Source of the DNA: Aureitalea sp. L0-47
GTDB lineage: Bacteria > Bacteroidota > Bacteroidia > Flavobacteriales > Flavobacteriaceae
NCBI RefSeq assembly: GCF_026126405.1
Contig: NZ_JAFMTQ010000001.1
Span: 665,052 to 729,051, forward strand
DNA length: 64,000 nt
Reading direction: 5' to 3'
Below, one piece after another: positions 35,239 to 42,878 of the stretch (positions are counted from its first letter, which is position 1; each line of letters opens with the position of its first letter). The position numbers and the translations under genes are program-made. The notes beneath the pieces were generated by a model. It worked only from the letters and a program-made list of their open reading frames with translations. It ran no database searches and had not been told where the DNA came from.

Positions 35239-36720
35239 ATGAAAAATTATTTTAACGAGCTCAGTAGAGCGGAACAATTAGAGCAACTCGGCATGTGCGA
35301 GTTAATGAGTCCATCCGAATTTCTAAACGGCGTTGATGCTATACGCGGTAAGGATATTGTAATCATTGGTTGTGGTGCCCAAGGCTTGAACCAAGGCTTG
35401 AATATGCGTGACTCCGGTTTGACAATTTCATATGCTTTGCGAAGTTCGGCTATTGAAGAAAAGCGCCAATCGTATTTAAGTGCAGTTGAACACGATTTTC
35501 GCGTAGGAACTTACGAAGAATTGATCCCTTCCGCTGATCTCGTGATAAACCTAACACCAGATAAACAGCATACTAACGTGGTCAACGCCGTTATGCCTTT
35601 GATGAAAGAAGGCGCGACATTGTCGTATTCGCACGGATTCAATATCGTGGAGGAGGCAATGCAAGTGCGCAAGGACATCACTGTCATCATGGTTGCTCCC
35701 AAATCTCCTGGTTCGGAGGTTCGGGAAGAATATAAGCGTGGGTTTGGCGTTCCGACACTAATTGCAGTGCATCCTGAGAATGATCCACAAGGATATGGTC
35801 TGGAGTGGGCGAAGGCGTATGCGGTTGCAACTGGTGGAGACAAGGCAGGTGTTCTACGTTCTTCATTTGTTGCAGAGGTGAAATCGGATTTGATGGGTGA
35901 GCAAACGATTCTTTGTGGTGTCCTGCAATCGGCTTCCATTCTCTGTTTTGATAAAATGGTTGCTGAAGGATTGGATAAGCACTACGCAGCCAGATTGGTG
36001 CAATTTGGTTGGGAAACGATTACCGAAGCTTTAAAACACGGCGGGATAACTCAAATGATGAATCGTCTATCTGAACCTGCAAAGTTCGAAGCCAATCGCT
36101 TGTCGAATCAACTGAAGGAGCTGATGAAACCTTTGTTTGAAAAACACATGGACGATATTATGTCCGGTAAATTCTCTCGCGAAATGATGCTTGATTGGTC
36201 CAATAATGATAAGAATTTATTGGAGTGGCGCCAATTGACGGGTGAAACGTCATTCGAGAAAACGGAATGTGCGGTTGATGAGATCAGCGAGCACGAATAT
36301 TTCGATCACGGAACTTTGCTCGTCGCTTTTTTGAAATCGGGTGTTGAATTAGCATTTGAAACGATGGTTGCGGCTGGGATCAAGGAAGAGTCCGCTTATT
36401 ACGAGTCTTTGCACGAAGCACCACTGATCGCAAATACGATTGCTCGGAAGAAACTATTTGAAATGAATCGAATCATCTCGGATACTGCCGAGTATGGTTG
36501 TTACTTGTTTGATCACGCTTGTCGCCCCTTGTTGTCTGACTTCATGAATACCGTATCGACTAATGTGATCGGAGAGAAGTATACGAAGGATCAGGACATC
36601 GATAAACAAAAGTTACTCGAATTGAATCAATCGATCAAAGACCATCCGATCGAAGTTGTAGGTGAATCATTACGATCGGCAATGACTGCGATGAAACCGT
36701 TGGAGTATGCAAACTGTTGA
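35239..36720 (+). CDS. ilvC: Ketol-acid reductoisomerase, class II (long form)
   Basis: 493 residues, i.e. the long form with a duplicated knotted domain, as in enteric bacteria and many Bacteroidota. The NADPH-binding loop is [19 protein letters not shown], and the metal site is near [16 protein letters not shown]. It isomerises and reduces acetolactate and acetohydroxybutyrate. The last 14 nt overlap ilvA. Confidence 0.95.
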   Translation: MKNYFNELSRAEQLEQLGMCELMSPSEFLNGVDAIRGKDIVIIGCGAQGLNQGLNMRDSGLTISYALRSSAIEEKRQSYLSAVEHDFRVGTYEELIPSADLVINLTPDKQHTNVVNAVMPLMKEGATLSYSHGFNIVEEAMQVRKDITVIMVAPKSPGSEVREEYKRGFGVPTLIAVHPENDPQGYGLEWAKAYAVATGGDKAGVLRSSFVAEVKSDLMGEQTILCGVLQSASILCFDKMVAEGLDKHYAARLVQFGWETITEALKHGGITQMMNRLSEPAKFEANRLSNQLKELMKPLFEKHMDDIMSGKFSREMMLDWSNNDKNLLEWRQLTGETSFEKTECAVDEISEHEYFDHGTLLVAFLKSGVELAFETMVAAGIKEESAYYESLHEAPLIANTIARKKLFEMNRIISDTAEYGCYLFDHACRPLLSDFMNTVSTNVIGEKYTKDQDIDKQKLLELNQSIKDHPIEVVGESLRSAMTAMKPLEYANC

Positions 36721-37954
36721 ATTAAATAAGGTAAAGGAAGCCGCATCGCTATTGAGTGATGTGGTTTCCGAAACACCACTCATGCTCAATATACATTTGT
36801 CGCAGTTGATGAATGCCAAAGTTCATTTTAAACGAGAAGATCTCCAGCAGGTACGATCCTACAAGATTCGGGGAGCATACAATAAAATAGCTTCACTAAA
36901 TAGGGATCAACTGGCTCAGGGAGTTGTTTGTGCGAGTGCAGGAAATCATGCGCAGGGAGTGGCACATTCATGTTTTCTGAAGCAAGTTCATGGAGTCATT
37001 TTCATGCCAGTTCCAACACCAAAACAGAAGGTGGATCGTGTACGACAATTTGGAGGTGAGTTCATTGAAATAGTACTGGTAGGAGACACATTTGACGAAG
37101 CATCTGAAGAGGCGATGCGCTATTGTCGGGAGAACAATATGAGTTTCATTCATCCCTTCGATGACATGAAAGTGATAGAAGGTCAGGCTACAATAGCTCT
37201 TGAATTGTTGAGTCAAGCCAATACGCCCATCGACTATGTTTTCGTTCCTGTTGGTGGTGGAGGTGTAGCCTCTGGAATTTCCAGTGTGTTAAAAAAGCTT
37301 TCACCCCAAACCAAGATTATTGGTGTAGAGCCTGCAGGAGCAGCCTCTATGTCGACCTCTTTGCATCGCGGAGTGAACACAAAGTTGGATCATATCGACA
37401 AATTTATAGATGGGGCATCGGTGCAAAAGGTAGGGGAGTTGAACTTCGAATTGTGCTCGATACATTTGGACCAGATGGCCACTGTTCATGAGGGAAAGGT
37501 TTGTCAAACAATTCTTGAATTGTACAATACGGACGCCATTGTTGTTGAGCCTGCAGGTGCATTATCCGTAGCTGTTTTGGAACAGTTCAAGGATGAAATT
37601 GCTGGTAAGAATGTCGTTTGTCTTATTAGTGGCAGCAATAATGATATCACGCGCACCGAAGAGATTAAAGAACGTGCCTTATTACACGAAGGAGTGAAGC
37701 ACTACTTCTTGGTTCGTTTCCCTCAGCGAGCTGGAGCATTAAAGGAGTTTATCTCCGAAGTATTGGGACCTAACGATGACATCACACATTTTGAGTATTC
37801 CAAGAAGCACAATCGAAATACGGGGCCAGCGGTAATTGGTATTGAAATGAACGGACAGAGGGATGTTGAGGCCTTGATAACAAGAATGAAGGAACGTAAT
37901 TACTATGGAGAATACCTCAACAATAAAAACGATTTATTTCAGATGCTGTTGTGA
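36707..37954 (+). CDS. ilvA: Threonine dehydratase (biosynthetic)
   Basis: 415 residues. The PLP lysine lies in [13 protein letters not shown], and the glycine loop is [11 protein letters not shown]. The C-terminal ACT-like domain ([18 protein letters not shown]) is the short single-domain version. It makes 2-oxobutyrate, the committed step to isoleucine. It is the last gene of the operon. Its TGA ends 1 bp before the TTAACCATAAC cassette tag, so the operon fills the cassette to the edge. Confidence 0.94.
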   Translation: MQTVELNKVKEAASLLSDVVSETPLMLNIHLSQLMNAKVHFKREDLQQVRSYKIRGAYNKIASLNRDQLAQGVVCASAGNHAQGVAHSCFLKQVHGVIFMPVPTPKQKVDRVRQFGGEFIEIVLVGDTFDEASEEAMRYCRENNMSFIHPFDDMKVIEGQATIALELLSQANTPIDYVFVPVGGGGVASGISSVLKKLSPQTKIIGVEPAGAASMSTSLHRGVNTKLDHIDKFIDGASVQKVGELNFELCSIHLDQMATVHEGKVCQTILELYNTDAIVVEPAGALSVAVLEQFKDEIAGKNVVCLISGSNNDITRTEEIKERALLHEGVKHYFLVRFPQRAGALKEFISEVLGPNDDITHFEYSKKHNRNTGPAVIGIEMNGQRDVEALITRMKERNYYGEYLNNKNDLFQMLL

Positions 37955-37963
37955 ATTAACCAT

Positions 37964-38127
37964 AACGTCCACGGCTATGAATTCGACGCGCTTGGCCAGC
38001 GGTTTTGGGTAGCTTTTTGCACCCAAAAGTGCTGCTGTGGAAATGTCGGATTCGCCGTGAGTATTAATTTAAAGATGAAGTTAGTGATTTTCGCTAAAAA
38101 CCCTGGCGTTGATTTATAGCCACTGTT
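37964..38127 (-). repeat. attC-like site, long GGCTATGAATTCGACGC type
   Basis: Left core AAC 37964-37966, right core GTT 38125-38127. It closes the 38141 cassette (GTTGTGTTTA/TAAACACAAC). Its left tag TTAACCATAAC belongs to the ilv block. Confidence 0.92.
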
Positions 38128-38140
38128 GTGTTTAGTTATA

Positions 38141-38548
38141 TTATTCCAAATATTGAATTTCAACGGGAATATATTTTTTAGTCATTTCATTTAAGTCAGT
38201 GAAAGTCCAATTCGAGTTTGATTCGGTTTTTATTCCGTAGGTTCTAATTCCATCAGAGTAATAAAATCGTGCATACTTAACAGAATTAATAGTCAATATT
38301 GTGTCTATTTCTATTTGGACATCTTCTGAAATATATGATTTTACTCCATTTGAGAGATCTTTCAACATTTCTTCTTTGGAAATGTATTCAAAAACAAAAT
38401 CGGGAAAATACTTCAATAGTTCTTCGTGATCAGACGCATTAACCGCTTTAATTGAGTTAACTATATCAAGCTTAAGGCTTTCCTTGTCAGTTTGAGCGAA
38501 TGAAAAGATTGAAATTAAAAAAAGAAGTAAACAAAAGAGCTTTTTCAT
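38141..38548 (-). CDS. Hypothetical exported protein
   Basis: 135 residues from MKKLFCLLLFLISIFSFAQ, a clear signal peptide. A GTG-initiated form starting inside the attC core (38560) would add four residues. The mature part (ESLKLDIVNSIKAVNASDHEELLKYFPDFVFEYIS) has the size and helix-strand order of an NTF2-like fold, but no diagnostic motif. Complete single-gene cassette. Confidence 0.65.
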   Translation of the reverse strand: MKKLFCLLLFLISIFSFAQTDKESLKLDIVNSIKAVNASDHEELLKYFPDFVFEYISKEEMLKDLSNGVKSYISEDVQIEIDTILTINSVKYARFYYSDGIRTYGIKTESNSNWTFTDLNEMTKKYIPVEIQYLE

Positions 38549-38560
38549 ATAATTAAACAC

Positions 38561-38685
38561 AACGGTCTCGGCTATGAGTAGTTGCGTGGGTTAGTACTTA
38601 ATTTTGCAAGTACACACCAAACTGAAAATCCGCGAGGATTTTCAGAAGTAAGCGAGAACAAGCAATTACTTATAGCCATTGTTGT
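38561..38685 (-). repeat. attC-like site, GGTCTCGGCTATGAG type
   Basis: Left core AAC 38561-38563, right core GTT 38683-38685. Inner stem CTGAAAATCC/GGATTTTCAG. Very close to the site at 40273. It closes the 38696 cassette (GTTGTGCAAC/GTTGCACAAC). Confidence 0.92.
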
Positions 38686-38695
38686 GCAACGTTTT

Positions 38696-39343
38696 TTATT
38701 CAGTTTGTTCTAATTGTTTGTGTGAACCATCACAATTCGGCATTCGGTTTGAAAGACCGCAAACACAGTCGTTCAATCCATATCCGTCCATTATCCGCTC
38801 TAAATTATTTTCAATTCGAGATGTTTTGGTTTTCGACTGCTTCGGTTTTGAAAAATGTAACAGATAACCTTTTTGCCTGCCTGCTGTCAGTTTTCCAAAT
38901 GCTTTTTTAAATGCTGGGTTTTCGGCAAACTTCTGTTGTAATTCTTCTGGCGCTTCATAGTCAGAAGTTTTTTTCTTTTCAACTTTCTTTCCTGATTTTT
39001 CAATTTCGATTGCTTCTCGAATGTATTTTTTTATAGTCGGTTCAAGTTCCTCAATTTCGGGCAAGTCAGTAAATCGTATTTGTCTCGCTGATTGAACGTT
39101 TTCAGTTTGTTGAACTAAAATATTTTCAGGGTCTTTGAGTAAAGCTCCTTTATGAAATAGAATCGCACAGTAATCTTTAAACTCGTGAATCAAAACTATA
39201 TTTTTTCCATTGTCAGTATAGCAAGGATGCATCCATTTGAAGTCTTCGAGTAATCCACAATCAAGGATAATTTCACGAAGCATGGTCAATTCCGATTTCC
39301 ATTTTTTAAGTCCGTTAAGGTATCTGTTTACGTCTTCGTTCAT
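38696..39343 (-). CDS. DUF1801/YdeI-type protein fused to a CDGSH iron-sulfur domain
   Basis: 215 residues. Residues 1-120 are a DUF1801-like domain (KWMHPCYTDNGKNIVLIHEFKDY). Residues of about 125-175 match the YdeI/OmdA-type C-terminal segment (APEELQQKFAENPAFKKAF, LTAGRQKGYLLHFSKPKQ). The final 25 residues contain Cys193-x-Cys195-x2-Ser-x3-Pro-x-Cys204-Asp-Gly-Ser-His208. That is the exact CDGSH motif for a 2Fe-2S cluster with three Cys and one His ligand. The fusion suggests a redox-sensing or cluster-carrying role; substrate unknown. Confidence 0.85.
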   Translation of the reverse strand: MNEDVNRYLNGLKKWKSELTMLREIILDCGLLEDFKWMHPCYTDNGKNIVLIHEFKDYCAILFHKGALLKDPENILVQQTENVQSARQIRFTDLPEIEELEPTIKKYIREAIEIEKSGKKVEKKKTSDYEAPEELQQKFAENPAFKKAFGKLTAGRQKGYLLHFSKPKQSKTKTSRIENNLERIMDGYGLNDCVCGLSNRMPNCDGSHKQLEQTE

Positions 39344-39374
39344 TGGTTTTTGCAGTTTCTCTCAAATGTTGCAC

Positions 39375-39562
39375 AACGTCCACGGCTATGTTCCTGTTGC
39401 GACATCGGCCTTATCGGCAGCATGCGGCTGAGTTTATTAACGTTGGCGGCTGTTGCGTTAGGTAGAAGGGCGCCGCGACGAAACATTCCCGGACTGATTT
39501 AGTTTTGTTTAAAGATATGAATTTCCCGAAAGCCAAACGAGCAATGGAATATAGCCACTGTT
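39375..39562 (-). repeat. attC-like site, GGCTATGTTCCTG type
   Basis: Left core AAC 39375-39377, right core GTT 39560-39562. Nearly the same as the 15692 site. It closes the DUF6602 cassette with ends GTTGCCCACA/TGTGGGCAAC. Confidence 0.92.
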
Positions 39563-39570
39563 GCCCACAG

Positions 39571-40257
39571 TTATTTAAGCAGGTTTGAGTAATTATCTAA
39601 GTCCACAATATTTTTTGAGTATCTGTTTAAGTAACCGTATAAATGAGAAACAAAACCTAATATACACGTGCTATTACCTGTACATTCATAATGAGAGTTA
39701 TTTTTCAGTCCTAAAAAAATTCCGCTTTCGATAACTAGTATTCCGTTAGGCCAATATCTAGATTCAACTTTTTCTAGTTTTTTATATATAGTATCCAATT
39801 TTTTGAATCCTTTGTAAGCAATAATAAAAGTCGGAATTTTTAAATCATCTAATAGCGCAAAATCATCTTTTCCTATCGTATATCGATTAAGCTCTTGAAT
39901 TTCTTTAATCTTCTCAATAGCCTCATGCCATTGTTTGTTCAAGTCTGATTTAATTTCAAATGCAGCACCAACAGAATCAGCCAAATAGAGTCGATTGTTT
40001 CCTGTGGATACCGGAAAGCTTAATGAAAATGGTAACTCAATTACGGTATCGATTTGCCCAGTTTCTCTTCCTTTTGAATCTGTAATTGTACCACTACCAA
40101 ATCTATAATTTGATGGAAGAATTTTTGATAAAAGATTAGTTTGGAATATTTCCCTCTCATCTCCAATTATTGAAGAAGAATATTTTTGACTGTCTCTATG
40201 ACATTCAAGCATATTATTATGGATATTCTCTAGTTTATTTTTAAAAAGATTGTTCAT
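39571..40257 (-). CDS. DUF6602-like protein, putative PD-(D/E)XK nuclease fold
   Basis: 228 residues, cytosolic. The order Glu34/Glu36 (GDEREIF), Asp70 (GQIDTVIE) and Glu101-I-Lys103 (AAFEIKSD) fits the active site of the PD-(D/E)XK nuclease superfamily. The segment FGSGTITDSKGRETGQIDTVI is typical of DUF6602 proteins, some of which occur near defence genes. DNA cleavage is an inference from these motifs only. Single-gene cassette. Confidence 0.7.
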   Translation of the reverse strand: MNNLFKNKLENIHNNMLECHRDSQKYSSSIIGDEREIFQTNLLSKILPSNYRFGSGTITDSKGRETGQIDTVIELPFSLSFPVSTGNNRLYLADSVGAAFEIKSDLNKQWHEAIEKIKEIQELNRYTIGKDDFALLDDLKIPTFIIAYKGFKKLDTIYKKLEKVESRYWPNGILVIESGIFLGLKNNSHYECTGNSTCILGFVSHLYGYLNRYSKNIVDLDNYSNLLK

Positions 40258-40272
40258 TTTATAATTGTGGGC

Positions 40273-40395
40273 AACGGTCTCGGCTATGAGTAGTTGCGTG
40301 GTTTAGCACTTAACTTTGTAAGTACGCACCAAACTGAAAATCCGCGAGGATTTTCAGAAGTAGGCGAGAACAAGCAATTACTTATAGCCATTGTT
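40273..40395 (-). repeat. attC-like site, GGTCTCGGCTATGAG type
   Basis: Left core AAC 40273-40275, right core GTT 40393-40395. It closes the cation transporter cassette (GTTGTGGTTA/TAACCACAAC). Confidence 0.92.
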
Positions 40396-40413
40396 GTGGT
40401 TAGTGTTTTTTAT

Positions 40414-41208
40414 TTATTTACTTAATTTTAAAATTCTTAATGCTCCTTGAATTACCAAAATAAAAACGATTGTTCCGATAATCAAATCGGGTTTGCTCGA
40501 ACTCAACCAATTTACCAAAAGTCCAGCGATTATGACTCCTAAATTAATAATCACGTCATTCGAGGTGAAAATCATACTTGCTTTCATATGTGCCTCTTCT
40601 TTGCTTTTTGACTTTTGCAAAATGTAAAGACAAATTCCATTTGCGATAAGCGCAAAAATTGAAACGATAATCATTATCGAAAAATCGGGAAGTTTCTCGT
40701 CTCCGAAAAACCTCCTTAACACTTCCACAAATCCAATAATCGCAAGTGTTATTTGAAAATATCCAGCAAGTTTCGCAATCCGCTTTTTTCTTGTCAGAGT
40801 TCCGCCAACCGCAAACAAGCTAATTCCGTAAACGAAACTGTCCGCAAGCATATCCAAACTGTCTGCAACTAATCCCATCGATTTTGAGATTAATCCAGTT
40901 GTCATTTCGATTATGAAAAAGGCAAAATTTATGGTAAGTACAGACCAAAGTAACTTTTTTTGGTTTGCATTTTCTTTAAATTCCGTTTGTTCGGTTTGTT
41001 CAGTCGAGATTTTCTTTCCGCCTAAATTCAGTTCGATAACGGACTTTTCGATTTGGTCAATTTGTCCGCTGTGAAAAACAGTTAGTTTTCGGTTGGGAAT
41101 GTCAAAGTCCAGATTCGCAATACTTGAGATTCCATCCAATTTCATTCGGATTAAATTTTCCTCTGAAGGACAATCCATTTTGGTGATCTCAAATATCGTT
41201 TTGTTCAT
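40414..41208 (-). CDS. Cation diffusion facilitator-like transporter with N-terminal metal-binding-like domain
   Basis: 264 residues. The first 65 residues have an HMA-like beta-alpha-beta outline (FEITKMDCPSEENLIRMKL, with one cysteine). Five to six membrane helices with CDF signatures follow: ADSLDMLADSFVYGISLFAVGG and FTSNDVIINLGVIIAGLL. Divalent metal export is the family function. The normal long cytosolic C-terminal domain is missing, so the metal-binding part has moved to the N terminus. Single-gene cassette. Confidence 0.82.
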   Translation of the reverse strand: MNKTIFEITKMDCPSEENLIRMKLDGISSIANLDFDIPNRKLTVFHSGQIDQIEKSVIELNLGGKKISTEQTEQTEFKENANQKKLLWSVLTINFAFFIIEMTTGLISKSMGLVADSLDMLADSFVYGISLFAVGGTLTRKKRIAKLAGYFQITLAIIGFVEVLRRFFGDEKLPDFSIMIIVSIFALIANGICLYILQKSKSKEEAHMKASMIFTSNDVIINLGVIIAGLLVNWLSSSKPDLIIGTIVFILVIQGALRILKLSK

Positions 41209-41238
41209 TCAATTTATCGGTTTTTGGAAATTAACCAC

Positions 41239-41404
41239 AACGTCCACGGCTATGAATTCGACGCGCTTGGACAGTGGTTTTGGGTAGCTTTTTGCACCCA
41301 AAAGTGCTGCAGCGTTGAGTCGGATTTATCAGTCGTGACTTTAATTTAGAAGATGAAGTTAGTGATTTTAGCTAAATACCTGGCGTTGATTTATAGCCTT
41401 TGTT
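41239..41404 (-). repeat. attC-like site, long GGCTATGAATTCGACGC type
   Basis: Left core AAC 41239-41241, right core GTT 41402-41404. It closes the first (attI-proximal) cassette with ends GTTGTAAGCC/GGCTTACAAC. Confidence 0.92.
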
Positions 41405-41413
41405 GTAAGCCGT

Positions 41414-41884
41414 TTATATTAAATGTTTACTCAAGTCTATCCAGAAATTGTTGTGTAACTCATAGGTTCCACCATTTAGGTTAAATCTGATTTTACTTAT
41501 GTTGAAATAATTAGGGTCGGTTAACCATTTAGAACCTTTATTCAATTCATTCGCATCTCTTTCATTAGTTACGTAAGGAGGAACTTCAAAACATTTACAT
41601 TCAATCTTTCTTTCAGAATTATAGTTTGACTCAAAGTATGGAATAACATTATTAAATAGCATGCTTTCGACATTTGAAGTAAATCCAATCAACAAATAAC
41701 TTTCAAGGTTTCTACCCAGCAAATCCTTTCCTCTTTTTGAAAATAATGGTCTTATGTTTTGGCTATTACTAATTTTGAGAAGATATTCTGCAATTTCTGG
41801 GTCGATGCTCTGGTTTTCTATTTCTTGCACCAAAGCTTCCTTGTAATATTTCAATAAGTTATCATCTAAATAAATTCTATTCAA
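41414..41884 (-). CDS. Hypothetical protein of the attI-proximal cassette
   Basis: About 156 residues; not recognised. It is soluble, with no signal peptide. Segments KRGKDLLGRNLESYLLIGFTS and FNLNGGTYELHNNFWIDL are visible. The frame has no ATG at its start: a TTG at 41884 is the first usual start, since TAG lies three codons upstream. As the first cassette it would be the newest insertion and the best expressed from a promoter in the attI region. Confidence 0.55.
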   Translation of the reverse strand: MNRIYLDDNLLKYYKEALVQEIENQSIDPEIAEYLLKISNSQNIRPLFSKRGKDLLGRNLESYLLIGFTSNVESMLFNNVIPYFESNYNSERKIECKCFEVPPYVTNERDANELNKGSKWLTDPNYFNISKIRFNLNGGTYELHNNFWIDLSKHLI

Positions 41885-41910
41885 CTCGATATTCTAAATG
41901 GCTTACAACG

Positions 41911-41941
41911 TTTGTATAAAGGTAGAAAAATAAAATATTTG
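41911..41941 (+). promoter_or_regulatory. Promoter of the recombinase gene
   Basis: TTTG (41911-41914), exactly 19 bp, AATATTTG (41934-41941; 7 of 8 to TAnnTTTG). Transcription would start near 41948, about 70 bp before the ATG. Confidence 0.65.
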
Positions 41942-41945
41942 TAAA
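41917..41945 (-). promoter_or_regulatory. Possible cassette promoter (Pc-like)
   Basis: On the minus strand TTTA (41945-41942), 17 bp, TACCTTTA (41924-41917), resembling TTTG-N19-TAnnTTTG. It points into the first cassette and overlaps the recombinase promoter. Confidence 0.4.
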
Positions 41946-42016
41946 TTGCTGAGCAAGTTCTTTCGTCCCAGCTGGGTTAACCACTCAAATGTTAACCTTT
42001 TAAGATATTTTATACC

Positions 42017-42853
42017 ATGGACGTTAAGCACCCTTTTTCAGATTTTGGCCGTATCCTCGAACTTAAACGTTATGCTCCAAATACCGTAAAGATCTACCTC
42101 TCCCTTCTTAAAACACTTCAGAAACAAATAGGAGAACAACCCATTCACGAACTCGAAAACTCCCAGATCGTAAGTCAGGCAATGCAGCTTGTGGAACGGA
42201 AAAAATATAGCCGCTCAAGCCATAAACAACTCCTGGGAGCCCTGGGATTATACCTTCGGGAGATGCACAACCGAAAGATCGACTTCTCTAACATCTATCC
42301 GGTGCGGAAACAAAAAAGGCTGCCGCAAATCCTTTCCAAAGAGGAAATCACCAGGCTCTTAGATTCCACAAAGAACATCAAACACAAAACCATGATCATG
42401 TGCCTCTACGGACTAGGCCTTCGGCGTGGTGAACTGCTTAATCTCAAAGTAAACGATATAGACAGCGACAGGGGAGTGGTGCATATCAAAAGTGCGAAAG
42501 GGAATAAAGACAGGCTGGTGCCACTTTCAGAAACACTACTGAAACAACTACGGGAATACTACAGATCCTACCGGCCGAAAAACTACCTTTTTCAAGGCCT
42601 TAAAGGGGGAAGATACTCCGAAACAAGCCTGCTGAAAGTCTTCCACGAGGCCTGTCGGAAAGCCAATATACGAAAGAAAGTTACCCCTCACAGCCTTCGC
42701 CATGCCTATGCAACCCATCTTATGGATTCAGGAGTGGATGTGCGTATTATTCAGGAACTACTCGGCCATGGTTCCGTTAAAACAACCATGATCTATACCC
42801 ATGTAAGTACCAGGAACATTCTGGATGTCACCAGTCCCCTGGATATGCTCTAG
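42017..42853 (+). CDS. Tyrosine recombinase, candidate integron-like integrase
   Basis: 278 residues. The N-terminal SAM-like DNA-binding domain (about 5-90) is followed by the catalytic domain with Arg136 (GLGLRRGELL), Lys161, His225 and Arg228 (HSLRHAYATHL), His251 (LLGHGSVKTT) and Tyr260 (MIYTHV). It ends with VTSPLDML, like the TSPLD end of IntI proteins. Between KQLREYYRSYRPKN and YLFQG there is no room for the extra helix region that marks canonical IntI, so it is an Xer-sized relative. It is divergent from the array and separated from it by an attI-like region. No phage genes lie near. Confidence 0.85.
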   Translation: MDVKHPFSDFGRILELKRYAPNTVKIYLSLLKTLQKQIGEQPIHELENSQIVSQAMQLVERKKYSRSSHKQLLGALGLYLREMHNRKIDFSNIYPVRKQKRLPQILSKEEITRLLDSTKNIKHKTMIMCLYGLGLRRGELLNLKVNDIDSDRGVVHIKSAKGNKDRLVPLSETLLKQLREYYRSYRPKNYLFQGLKGGRYSETSLLKVFHEACRKANIRKKVTPHSLRHAYATHLMDSGVDVRIIQELLGHGSVKTTMIYTHVSTRNILDVTSPLDML

Positions 42854-42878
42854 GATTTTTCTACCTGAGGATAATTAA

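Larger units (their letters stand above)
41905..42016. other. attI-like recombination region
   Basis: It begins at the AAC core 41907-41909, where the last attC-type junction meets non-palindromic, AT-rich DNA, and extends to the start of the recombinase gene. The short repeats GGTTAACC and TGTTAACC (41983-41998) could be recombinase-binding direct repeats. The layout cassettes-attI-divergent integrase is that of an integron platform. The exact attI extent cannot be set from sequence alone. Confidence 0.65.

Noticed and set aside
1488..41404. CRISPR array
   Set aside because: The palindromic repeats are 46-263 bp, not identical, and separated by genes rather than short equal spacers; no cas genes.
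1..41909. Series of IS or MITE insertions
   Set aside because: No transposase, no target duplications around single palindromes, and gene ends rather than palindrome ends carry the matching tags. The cassette model explains all of this.
42017..42853. Prophage integrase
   Set aside because: No phage genes, no tRNA target and no flanking att repeats seen; position and orientation fit the cassette array instead.
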